From Bacillus sp. J33 (GTDB lineage: Bacteria > Bacillota > Bacilli > Bacillales > Cytobacillaceae): DNA of 64,000 nt. The translations under genes and the position numbers were made by a program. The notes under the pieces are model-generated. The model saw only the letters and a program-made list of their open reading frames with translations, made no database searches and had not been told where the DNA came from. Numbering within the stretch: the first letter of the stretch is position 1; each line of letters begins with the position of its first letter. This document shows positions 9,783-18,828 of the stretch, in pieces. The stretch spans positions 36,654 through 100,653 of the forward strand of contig NZ_JAEL01000007.1 of NCBI RefSeq assembly GCF_000518885.1, in the 5' to 3' direction.

Positions 9783-11243
9783 TTAAGAAATAGCCTGGGC
9801 TTTCATTTCTTTCTTTATTTCTGCACAGCGTCCCGGTGACGGGAATAGCTTCCCTGCATTGAGCAGATTAAGAGGATTAAAGACTTCACGGATCTCCGTC
9901 TGGGCAGCAATCTCTTCTTCGGTGAAAACAAACCGCATCTCTTCACGCTTTTCGATACCGACACCATGTTCACCAGTAATCGTGCCTCCTACATCTGCAC
10001 ATACCTTTAGGCATTGGCTTCCAGCTTCAAGCGCTTTTTCCGATTCCCCCGGGATTCTTGCATCAAACAGCACAAGCGGATGAAGATTTCCATCACCGGC
10101 ATGAAAAATGTTGGCAATCCTTAACCCGGATTCATCACTAATCTGGTTGATCCTGCTGAGTACTTCCGGAAGCTTGCTTCGAGGGATTACCCCATCCTGG
10201 ACCAGATAATCCGGTGAGATTGCCCCCATAGCGCCAAAGCCTGTTTTTCGATTTGCCCACCATCTTGCCCTTTCCTCTTCATTCTTTGCTGCACGGACTT
10301 CCCGGACATTCCGCTTTTTGCAAACCTCAAGGATTTGATCTATTTGTTCTTCAATACCTGCTGAAATCCCATCCACTTCTATAAGCAGGACAGCTTCTAT
10401 ATCTTTTGGATGTCCTACAGGGAAAGCAGCTGCCTCTACCCCTTCAATAGCTGTCTTATCCATCATCTCAAGCGCTGCTGGTACTATGCCGGCAGAAATA
10501 ATATCTGATACTGCCTGGCTTCCATCCTCGACATGGTCAAAGTAAGCGAGCACCGTCTGTTTTCCTTCAGGATTTTTTAGGATGCGCACCGTTATTTTTG
10601 TCACAATGCCCAGTGTGCCTTCAGAGCCTGTAATCAATCCCAGTAAGTCATAGCCAGGCGCATCCGGAATTCCATCTTTCCCGATTTCGATGATCTCGCC
10701 ATTTGGCATCACCACTTCAAGACCAAGAATATGGTTGGTGGTTACTCCATATTTCAAACAGTGTGCACCGCCTGCGTTTTCTGCGACGTTTCCGCCAATT
10801 GTACAGCAGTATTGGCTGGATGGGTCTGGAGCATAGTAATAGCCTTTATCTGAAATGGAATTTGTAAGTTTCAGGTTAACAAACCCAGGCTCCACAACAG
10901 CGCGGCGGTTTTCAAGATCAACACTAATCAGCTTTTTCATCCGCACCAAGCTGATAATAATTTCGCCATTAAGAGGGATGGCCCCGCCGCTTAGCCCTGT
11001 TCCGGCTCCCCTTGCAAGGAAGGGTAGCTCATTATCTGAACAGTATTTGACAACTTGTGCTACCTCCTGTGTGTTCTTCGGAAAAACAACTGCTTTAGGC
11101 AAATGTTTATGAATGGTAAAACCGTCACAATCATATGCCACCAAATCTTCTTTTAGATAAAGAATGGATCTGGCTCCTCCGACAATTTCCGCCAAATTTA
11201 AGATGTGCTTATCCTTCGATTTGATACGATCCTTTCCCCTCAC
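9783..11243 (-). CDS. glcD: Glycolate oxidase subunit GlcD, FAD-linked
   Basis: A 486-residue flavoprotein: an FAD-binding type 4 domain in the N-terminal half (RGAGTGLSGG motif) and an FAD-oxidase C-terminal domain with the GTITGEHGVG stretch. It oxidises glycolate (possibly D-lactate) to the keto acid and passes electrons through GlcF to the membrane quinone pool. Its start overlaps the glcF stop by 4 bases, so the genes are translationally coupled. Gene order glcE-glcF-glcD in transcription. Confidence 0.93.
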   Translation of the reverse strand: MRGKDRIKSKDKHILNLAEIVGGARSILYLKEDLVAYDCDGFTIHKHLPKAVVFPKNTQEVAQVVKYCSDNELPFLARGAGTGLSGGAIPLNGEIIISLVRMKKLISVDLENRRAVVEPGFVNLKLTNSISDKGYYYAPDPSSQYCCTIGGNVAENAGGAHCLKYGVTTNHILGLEVVMPNGEIIEIGKDGIPDAPGYDLLGLITGSEGTLGIVTKITVRILKNPEGKQTVLAYFDHVEDGSQAVSDIISAGIVPAALEMMDKTAIEGVEAAAFPVGHPKDIEAVLLIEVDGISAGIEEQIDQILEVCKKRNVREVRAAKNEEERARWWANRKTGFGAMGAISPDYLVQDGVIPRSKLPEVLSRINQISDESGLRIANIFHAGDGNLHPLVLFDARIPGESEKALEAGSQCLKVCADVGGTITGEHGVGIEKREEMRFVFTEEEIAAQTEIREVFNPLNLLNAGKLFPSPGRCAEIKKEMKAQAIS

Positions 11244-12598
11244 TCTTCTCCCTCCTTTAAGCGATCTTCCTTTTGGTAAGCCCAGTCAAGCAGCTGGACG
11301 GTATGGACGATTTTCTGGTTTCTGCCGTATTTTTGCACCCCCATTGCCATTTGCAGCATACAGCCCGGGTTCCCCATAGAGATCATTTCTACATCATCCG
11401 GCACATTTTCCATTTTGCTTTCTAGGACGGCATCAGCCATTTCTGGATTCGTGATGTTATAAATTCCGGCGCTTCCGCAGCAGCGGTCCGAGTTTGGCAT
11501 ATGAACCATGTCTACTCCCGGGATATCTAATAATATGTTGCGCGGCTGCTGGCGGATTCCCTGGCCATGGGCTAAATGACAGGCATCATGATAAGTTATT
11601 CTTGTGTTCATTTTTGCCTTTGGCTTTTCATAGCCTGTATCATGGAGATACTTTGAAATATCCTCTACTTTTTCTGAAAACTCCTCTGCTTTTGCATGCA
11701 TTTCCGGATCTTCTCTGAATAGTTCAGCATATTCCTTCATCATGCACCCGCACCCGGCTGCATTAACGATTACTTTATCAAAGTCTTTAAACGCTTCCAT
11801 ATTCTGCTTTGCCAATTTTCTGCCCATTTCCCGATCGCCGGCATGAACATGAAGGGCTCCGCAGCAGGTTTGATTTTGGGGGATGACAACATCATTTCCA
11901 TTCCTGGTAAGTACATTGATGGTTGATTCATTAATATCACTGAACATGACATCCATTACACAGCCCGTTAGCATAGCAACTTCCTGCTTTGTTTCTCCTT
12001 TTGCTTTAATTACCTTTACATCTTTGTACTTCTTTTTGACTGGCTCCTTTACTTCCGGCATAATGGATTCCATATCTACAAGATGCCTTGGCATAACATT
12101 GATCAGTCTCGTCTTTCGAACCGCATTTTGCACACCGCTTTTTTGATAGAACCTCAGAAGGCTTCCAAGCATATTCAGGCGATTTTGATGTGGAAAAAGA
12201 TCATGAAGGAAAAACTTGCTGATTGCTCCTTTGACACCGGTCAATGGCATTGCCTGGCGAATCTGCCCACGTGCTTCTTCTATCAAACCGCCAACATCGA
12301 CATCAGCAGGACAGGCAGTTGTACAGGCACGGCAATCCAAACATTGAAATACGGGATCCATAAATTGCTCGTTCACTTGAAGCTTGCCTTCAGCTACTGA
12401 TTTAATCAGGTGGACTCGCCCCCTCGGAGAATGCTGCTCCTGCCCTGTTTGCTCATAAGTCGGGCATGACTCCAGGCACATTCCACAATGGACACAGTCA
12501 GCCCACTTCTTTTCATCCGGCGGATCGCTCCATAGATAGTTGCCCAATCCTGACGTACATGGCGGATCTTGTTTTACATCGAGTTCCTGGACACTCAC
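11240..12598 (-). CDS. glcF: Glycolate oxidase iron-sulfur subunit GlcF
   Basis: A 452-residue protein with two ferredoxin-type 4Fe-4S motifs near the N-terminus (CVHCGMCLESCP and CLDCRACTTACP) and two cysteine-rich CCG domains (TCCGALHVHAG and RCCGSAGIYN). This layout is that of GlcF and heterodisulfide reductase D-like electron carriers. It starts at GTG, with the glcE stop immediately before it, and overlaps glcD by 4 bases. Confidence 0.93.
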   Translation of the reverse strand: MSVQELDVKQDPPCTSGLGNYLWSDPPDEKKWADCVHCGMCLESCPTYEQTGQEQHSPRGRVHLIKSVAEGKLQVNEQFMDPVFQCLDCRACTTACPADVDVGGLIEEARGQIRQAMPLTGVKGAISKFFLHDLFPHQNRLNMLGSLLRFYQKSGVQNAVRKTRLINVMPRHLVDMESIMPEVKEPVKKKYKDVKVIKAKGETKQEVAMLTGCVMDVMFSDINESTINVLTRNGNDVVIPQNQTCCGALHVHAGDREMGRKLAKQNMEAFKDFDKVIVNAAGCGCMMKEYAELFREDPEMHAKAEEFSEKVEDISKYLHDTGYEKPKAKMNTRITYHDACHLAHGQGIRQQPRNILLDIPGVDMVHMPNSDRCCGSAGIYNITNPEMADAVLESKMENVPDDVEMISMGNPGCMLQMAMGVQKYGRNQKIVHTVQLLDWAYQKEDRLKEGEE

Positions 12599-13936
12599 TT
12601 AAATCCCTCCTACAAACCTGTTTGGGTTCAATGTTTTATTTGGATCAACCTTTTCTTTAATTCCTTGAAGAAGAAAGAAGTACGCTGGCTTCTCTCCCCA
12701 GACGCTTATTTCTTTTCGCAATTCAAATGGCAGGTGCTTAGCTATGGCATAACCTCCAGACTTTTGGGCAATCTGCCTCACATTGGCAGCTGCAGCGGCA
12801 ACATCACTCGCAGCCCCCCTTATCGTTGTCTGGCTCAATCCATGCCCAAGACCTCCATGTGATTCTATTGAAACATTGTAAAGGTCTCTGAGCAGTTCCA
12901 ATTCTTTTATTACATTAAGCGCATTTAGATTTAATGTCCCAATTTTAAAAGAAGCTTCTGTCTCCGCCGGCAATTCTTTAACAGTTCCATTAGGAGCATG
13001 ATGGTAAAAGCGGGACCAGAATAAATCTGCTTCTTCCTTCGAATTTATTTTCAAGACTGCATCTCCGGGGAGAATGTTTTTTATAAAATCTTCTTGATAG
13101 CGAACAGAGCTTTCAACATCTTCAAAGCTGATAGCAAGCGTATAGGAGCTAGTGCCTCCAAGCTTATCTGATAGTTTAGGATTTAATAATTCCAAAGTCA
13201 CCGGTTCAATCATCGAATCCAGCACTTTCACTGCAAATGCCCTTATTTCCTCCAGATTTCCCTGGGGAAACGAGATAATAGCCAAACTTTCACATTTAGG
13301 CAGCGGCCTAAGTTTTAGTGTGATTTCAGAAACAGCTCCAAGTGTACCCATCGATCCAATAAATAGCTTATTCATATCGTAGCCAGCAACATTTTTTACA
13401 ACTCTGCCCCCAGATCTGATGATTTTTCCATCTGGATAAACAGTCCTTAAACCAATAACAGCATCACGCGCTGATCCATAACCCAATCTTTTGGGTCCGC
13501 TTTCATTTGCAGCAACTACACCGCCAATTGTGGCCATTTCAGGCCAAAATGGATCCAGAGAAACCTTCTGATTATGTTTTGCAAGATAATCCTGGAGTTC
13601 TTTAAACGCAGTTCCGGCTTTTACTGTTAATGTCATATCACCAGGCGTATGTTCCACGATACCTGTATATTTTTCAAGTGACAGCAAAATATCTGCTCTT
13701 TCATTTAAACCGCCAAACCCACGCTTTGTTCCTCCACCCATTATGTTTACAGTTAAACCGCTTGTATTAGCATAATTTAGCACAGCTGTAATATCTTCTT
13801 CTGTTTTCGGATAAACGATTACGTCTCCAGAGTTTCCAAAAGGGTGTGACACTTTTTCATTTGGCAACACTTGCTCTTCTTTCAGATAATCTTTAAGTAC
13901 GTTCATCGATTCTGCTGCAATCAAAACAAACACCAT
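12599..13936 (-). CDS. glcE: Glycolate oxidase FAD-binding subunit GlcE
   Basis: A 445-residue FAD-binding type 4 protein, related to GlcD but with the GGGTKRGFGG form of the nucleotide-binding loop. It is the third glycolate oxidase subunit and the first gene of the operon. The start is uncertain: ATG 13936 has only a weak AAGG overlapping it, and an internal ATG at 13906 gives MNVLKDYLKEEQ. The family is usually shorter (about 350-420 aa), so either fits. The shared 19-bp motif begins 4 bases upstream of 13936, so a transcription start close to or inside the motif is likely. Confidence 0.88.
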   Translation of the reverse strand: MVFVLIAAESMNVLKDYLKEEQVLPNEKVSHPFGNSGDVIVYPKTEEDITAVLNYANTSGLTVNIMGGGTKRGFGGLNERADILLSLEKYTGIVEHTPGDMTLTVKAGTAFKELQDYLAKHNQKVSLDPFWPEMATIGGVVAANESGPKRLGYGSARDAVIGLRTVYPDGKIIRSGGRVVKNVAGYDMNKLFIGSMGTLGAVSEITLKLRPLPKCESLAIISFPQGNLEEIRAFAVKVLDSMIEPVTLELLNPKLSDKLGGTSSYTLAISFEDVESSVRYQEDFIKNILPGDAVLKINSKEEADLFWSRFYHHAPNGTVKELPAETEASFKIGTLNLNALNVIKELELLRDLYNVSIESHGGLGHGLSQTTIRGAASDVAAAAANVRQIAQKSGGYAIAKHLPFELRKEISVWGEKPAYFFLLQGIKEKVDPNKTLNPNRFVGGI

Positions 13937-13939
13937 CCT

Positions 13940-13958
13940 TGTTTCGTAATAACAAACG
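13940..13958. promoter_or_regulatory. 19-bp motif upstream of glcE
   Basis: TGTTTCGTAATAACAAACG, with a partial direct repeat ATGTTTCTTCAGAATG immediately after it. Third member of the motif set at 4968-4986 and 9333-9351. Confidence 0.55.
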
Positions 13959-13987
13959 ATGTTTCTTCAGAATGTCAAAAAAATATT

Positions 13988-14680
13988 TTATTGCTCCTGA
14001 AGGATACTCATTTGTAAAAGCTGTTCAACTAATTTCAAATGATTAATCATATTTTTATGTGCCTGCTCTGGCTGCTGATTTTTAATAGCTAGATAGATTT
14101 CCATATGCTGCTGTTCAATCTTTTTTGCCATTTCCGACTGTGTCTGTAGGTAATGGTGAAAATCTATCATGGATTTTTTCATGGTTTCAGAAATAAACTG
14201 GACAAATTGGATGAGGATATCATTGCCTGCAGCATGGGCAATCGCCATGTGAAACTGGTAATCCTCCTTCCAGCCATGTATAGCGGAATCGGAAATCAAA
14301 TTGTTCATTTTGGCAAGATCGTCTTTCGAACGATTTCTCGCTGCCATTTCAGCAAGTCCTGTTTCCACCATTTTTCTGGCCTGGAATAATTCCTCGATGT
14401 CTTTGATGCCGGGCAGCAAATGGCGGCTGTTAAATAGCTTCGACGAATCAAACCTGCAAATATAAGTTCCTTCACCTTGCTTTATTTGAACGATTCCTTT
14501 CCCCTGTAAGGATGTGAGAGCATCCCTAACGGCAGATCGTCCAACCCCGAACAATTCACATAACTCTCTGACAGATGGAAGTTTTTCTCCAGGCTGAAAG
14601 GAGCCTTTTTCGATCATCTCTTCGATTTGCTCAGCAACCAATTCTGAAATTTTTCGATTAGAAATCTTTTTTACATCCAA
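13988..14680 (-). CDS. GntR-family regulator, FadR/GlcC/LutR-like
   Basis: About 230 residues: an N-terminal winged helix (EKLPSVRELCELFGVGRSAVRDAL) and a helical FCD domain with likely metal/ligand histidines (QFHMAIAHAAGN region). TTG at 14680 is preferred because AGGAGG lies 7 bases upstream; the in-frame ATG at 14710 has no such site. It is transcribed in the same direction as the glycolate oxidase genes and just upstream of them. FadR-type regulators control lactate (LutR/LldR) or glycolate (GlcC) genes, so it probably senses one of these acids. Confidence 0.9.
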   Translation of the reverse strand: MDVKKISNRKISELVAEQIEEMIEKGSFQPGEKLPSVRELCELFGVGRSAVRDALTSLQGKGIVQIKQGEGTYICRFDSSKLFNSRHLLPGIKDIEELFQARKMVETGLAEMAARNRSKDDLAKMNNLISDSAIHGWKEDYQFHMAIAHAAGNDILIQFVQFISETMKKSMIDFHHYLQTQSEMAKKIEQQHMEIYLAIKNQQPEQAHKNMINHLKLVEQLLQMSILQEQ

Positions 14681-14867
14681 ATTCCTGCCTCCTTTCATTT
14701 CAGACATCACATATCTGATAAGTTATTTGTTAGTTATTATTAAAGCATGGACTAACACATTAATCAACAAATTTTTAGAATTTAATTAAAATTATAACTA
14801 TTACACATATGGCCGATGGTTTGGCTGCATTTTTTATAGCGGATACATTCATTTATATTTTTCCAAA

Positions 14868-14910
14868 ACAAAAAAAACCTGATTATCACTCGAAAAATGA
14901 TGTTCAGGTT
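14868..14910 (-). terminator. Terminator of the cwlO-like gene
   Basis: Stem AACCTGA.../...TCAGGTT with inner pairs, followed by eight U residues on the minus strand, 10 bases after the stop codon. Confidence 0.85.
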
Positions 14911-14919
14911 TTCTATTAT

Positions 14920-16215
14920 TTATTCTATTATTCTTACAACACGGCCACTAAAAACGGATTTCCAATAGCCGCTTGACATATTGGCAATCGCGACACCTGT
15001 TGAGCTTTGTGAACCGATAAATTTACCTCCGCCAAGATAGATGCCAACATGGCCATCCTTTTTATATGTATCAAAGAAAACAAGGTCTCCCGGTTTCATT
15101 TCGCTTGCCGAAACCTGGCGCCCCGCATATTTTAAAGAGTCCGTGCTCGCGCCTACCTTAATTCCCGCTTGAGCAAATGACCAATGCACAAATCCAGAAC
15201 AATCAAATCTTCCATTTGCAATATCATATGCATTTCTCCCTCCGCCGAACACGTAAACGGAATTGCCAATATATTTATTTCCGGCAGTAGTAACGATACT
15301 AACGGCATTGCTTCCATTTAAACTTTGTTTTGGTGTACTTTGTTTTGGTGCAGAATTGGTGGAGCTGCTTGGCTTAGCCTTGCTTGCAGTTGCCTGAGTA
15401 TTAGTTGTGACTGCCCCTCCAGATGATGACGCCGAAGTAGAAGCGACAGTTTGGGCGGCGATGCTCTGTTCAATATCAGCAATCATATTCGCGTAATTGA
15501 TATCTTCCTTTTGAAGCTTTGCCTTCTTTTCAGCAATAGTGTTTTCCTTTTCTTTCAGCTGCTGAATAAGCAGGCTGTTTTGCTGTTTTTGCTCTTCCAT
15601 ATTGGCCTGCATGCCCTTTAGCTCAGTCATCATGACAGTCATTTTGGCTAACTCCGCTTCAACTGCAGCCTTTTTATCTTCCAGGGCTTTTTTATCCTGT
15701 TCTTGCTCTGCTAATAACTGTTTGTCTGCCTGAACGAATGTGGTAACAGCTCCTACACGGTCAACAAAATCGCTGAAGCTTGATGCTCCAAGCAGGACAT
15801 CAATATATGCAACTGTTCCTCCACTTTCCTGGAATGACTGAGCACGCTGCTTTAAGATTGTGCTTCTTTTTTCAATACGTTCTTCAATTATAGCCATTTC
15901 CGCTTTTAATTGATCTACTTCGGCTTGCGTGCTTGCTATATTTGCTTGAGTCTCTTCTATTAATTTATTATTATCTTCAATTGCTTTTTCTACTCTTTGA
16001 ATTTTAACATTTAATTCGGCAATTTCTTTTAATACTTTAACAAGCTCCTGATCTGCCTTGGCAAGGCTCTCTTGCAGTTCAGATCGCTGCTGCTGTATTT
16101 CACTTTTTTGATTATATAATTTATTAATAGATTCAGCGTTAGCACCTGGGATAGAAAAAGCACTTCCAAGTCCTAGGATGATAGTCGTATTTAAAACGAG
16201 CAGCTTTTTTTTCAA
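14920..16215 (-). CDS. cwlO: D,L-endopeptidase CwlO-like (coiled coil + NlpC/P60)
   Basis: About 431 residues. A signal peptide ends at ...PGANA; then a long coiled coil (roughly residues 25-260 of the mature protein) with the LQESGG...YIDVLLGASSF.DF block also seen in B. subtilis CwlO. A Ser/Ala/Thr-rich linker follows, then a C-terminal NlpC/P60 domain with Cys in FDCSGFVHW and His in DGHVGIYLGGG. It cuts the D-Glu-mDAP bond of wall peptides during elongation, and CwlO family members are controlled by FtsEX. TTG 16215 is chosen (AGGG upstream, and the signal peptide begins there); an ATG at 16278 would add 21 hydrophilic residues. Confidence 0.88.
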   Translation of the reverse strand: MKKKLLVLNTTIILGLGSAFSIPGANAESINKLYNQKSEIQQQRSELQESLAKADQELVKVLKEIAELNVKIQRVEKAIEDNNKLIEETQANIASTQAEVDQLKAEMAIIEERIEKRSTILKQRAQSFQESGGTVAYIDVLLGASSFSDFVDRVGAVTTFVQADKQLLAEQEQDKKALEDKKAAVEAELAKMTVMMTELKGMQANMEEQKQQNSLLIQQLKEKENTIAEKKAKLQKEDINYANMIADIEQSIAAQTVASTSASSSGGAVTTNTQATASKAKPSSSTNSAPKQSTPKQSLNGSNAVSIVTTAGNKYIGNSVYVFGGGRNAYDIANGRFDCSGFVHWSFAQAGIKVGASTDSLKYAGRQVSASEMKPGDLVFFDTYKKDGHVGIYLGGGKFIGSQSSTGVAIANMSSGYWKSVFSGRVVRIIE

Positions 16216-16278
16216 AGTTTTTCCCTGCTTTCTTATATGTATATCGGCCGAATTCCAGCCTTCATTTAAAATTCGCAT

Positions 16279-16468
16279 CTTATGTACTATGTATAAAGAT
16301 TTTAGGCAATTGCAAAAATTTTAATAGTAAATTTGTCTTTCCATGGAGAATTATACCACGCTAATTTGACAAGCTTGTAATATTAATGTTACAAAATTAT
16401 TTCATTCATGACATTAAACCCCTTTTTTCGCCATCCCCTTATGACAATTTTCCTGTTTTTTCACCATG
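16279..16468. other. Upstream region of the cwlO-like gene
   Basis: Non-coding and AT-rich. It has a minus-strand TATAAT at 16350-16355 and an inverted repeat TTGTAA...TTACAA at about 16375-16395 further upstream. I looked for a WalR-type direct repeat and found only this inverted form. Confidence 0.4.
16350..16355 (-). promoter_or_regulatory. -10 box for the cwlO-like gene
   Basis: TATAAT on the minus strand about 135 bases before the TTG start, implying a long leader as known for B. subtilis cwlO. A -35 is not obvious. Confidence 0.4.
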
Positions 16469-16516
16469 AAAAAGACAGAGATCTGGATTTGTCGAAAATC
16501 AAGATCTCTGTCTTTT
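16469..16516. terminator. Bidirectional hairpin terminator
   Basis: Near-perfect 15-bp stem AAAAGACAGAGATCT / AGATCTCTGTCTTTT, with A and T runs at both sides. It lies 75 bases after the DUF2294 gene. Confidence 0.85.
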
Positions 16517-16590
16517 ATTTTGAGCAATATATTATTATAGTAGAAACCCGATAAAAACTGCAGCAGTTCCTTTTGTTCCTTTTTCTTCCG

Positions 16591-16950
16591 CTACCCCATA
16601 AATTTGCTTTGGATATCCTGGTCAAAAACGAAGACTGACATCCCAAAATCACGTTCAATATCAATGTCAACAAACAGGTCAATAAGCTTCGCCTGCAAAA
16701 ATTCTTCCATTTCAGCCGGGCGATTTTTCTTATACATTTCTTTAACCATTTCTGTTCGGGCCGCTCGGAGCATTTGCTTTCCTTCATCTGCACTGGCTAT
16801 AAACTTTTCAACAGGGGAAAGATTCCCTTCCATCTCACATATAGCCCAGTTTTTACAGAAGGTTGTTCTAACCTTGCTTGGTCCTTTACCCATATGCTTT
16901 TTCCTGAAAGACCGCACTAAATTACTAAACTCAGCCTCATACTTATTCAT
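16591..16950 (-). CDS. DUF2294 domain-containing protein
   Basis: A 119-residue soluble protein that I recognise as the DUF2294 family of Bacillaceae (conserved GKGPSKVRTTF and CEMEGNLSP segments). The function is not known. It is divergent from fdhD, and family members are often found near formate dehydrogenase genes, so a role in formate or redox metabolism is possible but unproven. The start has GAGG 8 bases upstream. Confidence 0.75.
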   Translation of the reverse strand: MNKYEAEFSNLVRSFRKKHMGKGPSKVRTTFCKNWAICEMEGNLSPVEKFIASADEGKQMLRAARTEMVKEMYKKNRPAEMEEFLQAKLIDLFVDIDIERDFGMSVFVFDQDIQSKFMG

Positions 16951-17200
16951 CTATCCAACCTCAAATACCCATTTATTGTCCATATTCATAAAATCTAAGC
17001 TTCGCTGTAATAAGTTAAGCAATAATCGACATAATTGTCAAACAAAAAAGCCGGAGTCAGGCATCTATGCCAGCTTGCCCAATGGTATTGGTAACTACCT
17101 CTATCTCTTCCTTTTTCACTATGCCAATAATAATTTCTTGCCTTAGTGAAAATATGTGCTAATATTTTTGTTAGTTAATCAGAAATAAGGAGGCGGCTTT

Positions 17201-18004
17201 ATGGACAGCCAAATCAGCCACAGCAGGAAAATTGTTAAATTTCTCGATGGATCTTTGCAGGAAACGCATGATGTGATTGTTTCAGAACATCCATTAACCA
17301 TTCATCTGAATGGTGAGGAGTTCGCGACAATGGTTTGCAGCCCGGCAAATATCAAGGAGCTGACAATTGGCTTCCTGGCTTCCGAGGGTTTTATCCGTAA
17401 AATAGACGAAGTTAAAAATATTCAAATAGACGAAAGCAAAGGATTCGCATACGTTGATTTACACACAAAGACCGCTACAGCAAGCCATGAATTCCATTCT
17501 AAAAGATTTATAGGATCATGCTGCGGAAAAAGCAGGCAATTTTATTTTCATAATGATGCCCGTACAGCTAAAACTTCAACTTCAAAAATAACTTTAACAC
17601 ATAAGCAGTGTATATCATTTATGAAACAGCTCCAGGATTGCAGTCTAACTTTCCAGGAAACAGGCGGAGTACATAATGCCGCATTGTTTTCAGCTGATGA
17701 ATTCATTGTTAGCCGGACTGATATTGGCCGCCACAATGCATTAGATAAAATATTCGGATACTGTCTTGAAAACCGCATTCCAGTCAGGGATAAAGTCATT
17801 GCCTTTAGCGGCAGAATTTCCTCGGAGGTCTTATTAAAGGCAGCTAAGATCGGAGTTGGCATCATCCTATCAAAATCTGCACCTACCAATCTTGCAATTA
17901 AACTAGCTGATGATTTGAATATTACTGCAGTAGGTTTCATTCGCGGCAACAGCTTCAATATTTATTCACATCCGGAGAGAATTGTCTCCGAACAGCAAGC
18001 CTAA
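17201..18004 (+). CDS. fdhD: Formate dehydrogenase accessory sulfurtransferase FdhD
   Basis: A 267-residue protein matching FdhD, which passes sulfur from a cysteine desulfurase to the molybdenum cofactor before it is put into formate dehydrogenase. The active cysteines are in GSCCGKSR near residue 107; TGGVHNAALF and SRTDIGRHNALDKI are further family blocks. AGGAGG stands before the ATG. The enzyme it should serve is encoded 3-7 kb away at 21376-24348. A terminator follows. Confidence 0.95.
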   Translation: MDSQISHSRKIVKFLDGSLQETHDVIVSEHPLTIHLNGEEFATMVCSPANIKELTIGFLASEGFIRKIDEVKNIQIDESKGFAYVDLHTKTATASHEFHSKRFIGSCCGKSRQFYFHNDARTAKTSTSKITLTHKQCISFMKQLQDCSLTFQETGGVHNAALFSADEFIVSRTDIGRHNALDKIFGYCLENRIPVRDKVIAFSGRISSEVLLKAAKIGVGIILSKSAPTNLAIKLADDLNITAVGFIRGNSFNIYSHPERIVSEQQA

Positions 18005-18040
18005 CTTCCTCCTAATCAAACAGTATATATGCATGATAAA

Positions 18041-18070
18041 GGAAGAATCCGATTTGGATTCTTCCTTTTT
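18041..18070 (+). terminator. Terminator of fdhD
   Basis: Ten-bp perfect stem GGAAGAATCC/GGATTCTTCC with a 5-base loop and a T run. Confidence 0.92.
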
Positions 18071-18073
18071 ATT

Positions 18074-18152
18074 GGCTCTGTTAAACTTGCCTGTTGATTT
18101 CCGCTCCAATCAACAGGGTGCTAAAAATCAACAATCAGCTTTAACACAGGCT
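18074..18152. repeat. Family 1 repeat, end-only derivative (79 bp)
   Basis: Consists of the left terminus (GGCTCTGTTAAACTTGCC) joined to the right terminus (CAACAGGGTGCTAAAAATC... to CTTTAACACAGG), with the ~160-bp core missing. The two ends form imperfect inverted repeats, so the unit could fold on itself. Confidence 0.75.
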
Positions 18153-18277
18153 TTTATTTTAAATTATGATTAGCCAATATCAAAAACTGGTTATTTTCCA
18201 CATCATGTTTTACACCTGCTACTGCAGGGAAACCCATTAATGTAAAAATAACTTTTAATGATTAAGGAGGCGGATCT

Positions 18278-18703
18278 ATGAAAATAACTGAAATGATGAC
18301 AACAGAAGTAGAAAGCTGTTCACCAAACGCAACTCTTATGGAAGTAGCAGCCAAAATGAAGGAGCTGGATGTCGGGGTAATGCCCATCACGCAAGACGAA
18401 GAGTTAGTCGGTCTGGCAACTGATCGTGACCTGGTGCTGAATGGCCTCGCTGAAAAATTGCCTTTGGACGCCCCGGTGTCTCAGGTAATGACCGGTGATC
18501 CGGATAGGGGAACTGTATCCATGACCCCTGAGGAAGCTTCCGATATTATGGCCGATGTTCAAATTCGCCGTCTGCCTATTGTTGATAACGGAAAGTTAGT
18601 GGGTATTGTATCTTTAGGTGACCTGGCTGTCCACAATCGTACAGAATCCGATGCAGGAGAAGCTCTTGAAGAAATCTCCTATCCTTCAGAGCCAAATAAA
18701 TAA
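18278..18703 (+). CDS. Two-CBS-domain protein
   Basis: A 141-residue protein made of two CBS motifs (about residues 8-58 and 72-125; MPITQDEELVGLATDRDL and LPIVDNGKLVGIVSLGDLA). CBS pairs bind adenosine nucleotides and act as energy sensors. It resembles stand-alone CBS proteins such as B. subtilis YhcV. It is monocistronic, with AGGAGG before the ATG and a terminator after it. The partner is unknown. Confidence 0.88.
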   Translation: MKITEMMTTEVESCSPNATLMEVAAKMKELDVGVMPITQDEELVGLATDRDLVLNGLAEKLPLDAPVSQVMTGDPDRGTVSMTPEEASDIMADVQIRRLPIVDNGKLVGIVSLGDLAVHNRTESDAGEALEEISYPSEPNK

Positions 18704-18709
18704 TGGTAA

Positions 18710-18748
18710 AAGGAATGAATCTCTAAATTGGGGATTCATTCCTTTTTT
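18710..18748 (+). terminator. Terminator of the CBS gene
   Basis: Stem AAGGAATGAATC/GATTCATTCCTT and a T run, beginning 7 bases after the stop. Confidence 0.92.
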
Positions 18749-18828
18749 ATTTCAAATGAAACCTTCATTCTACAACTCACCTTTTTGCATATAGGTGAAT
18801 ATCCTGATTATGCAAAGGAGGAATGCTT

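Noticed and set aside
16375..16400. WalR box upstream of the cwlO-like gene
   Set aside because: WalR sites are direct repeats of TGTWAH with 5-base spacing; here the two halves are inverted.
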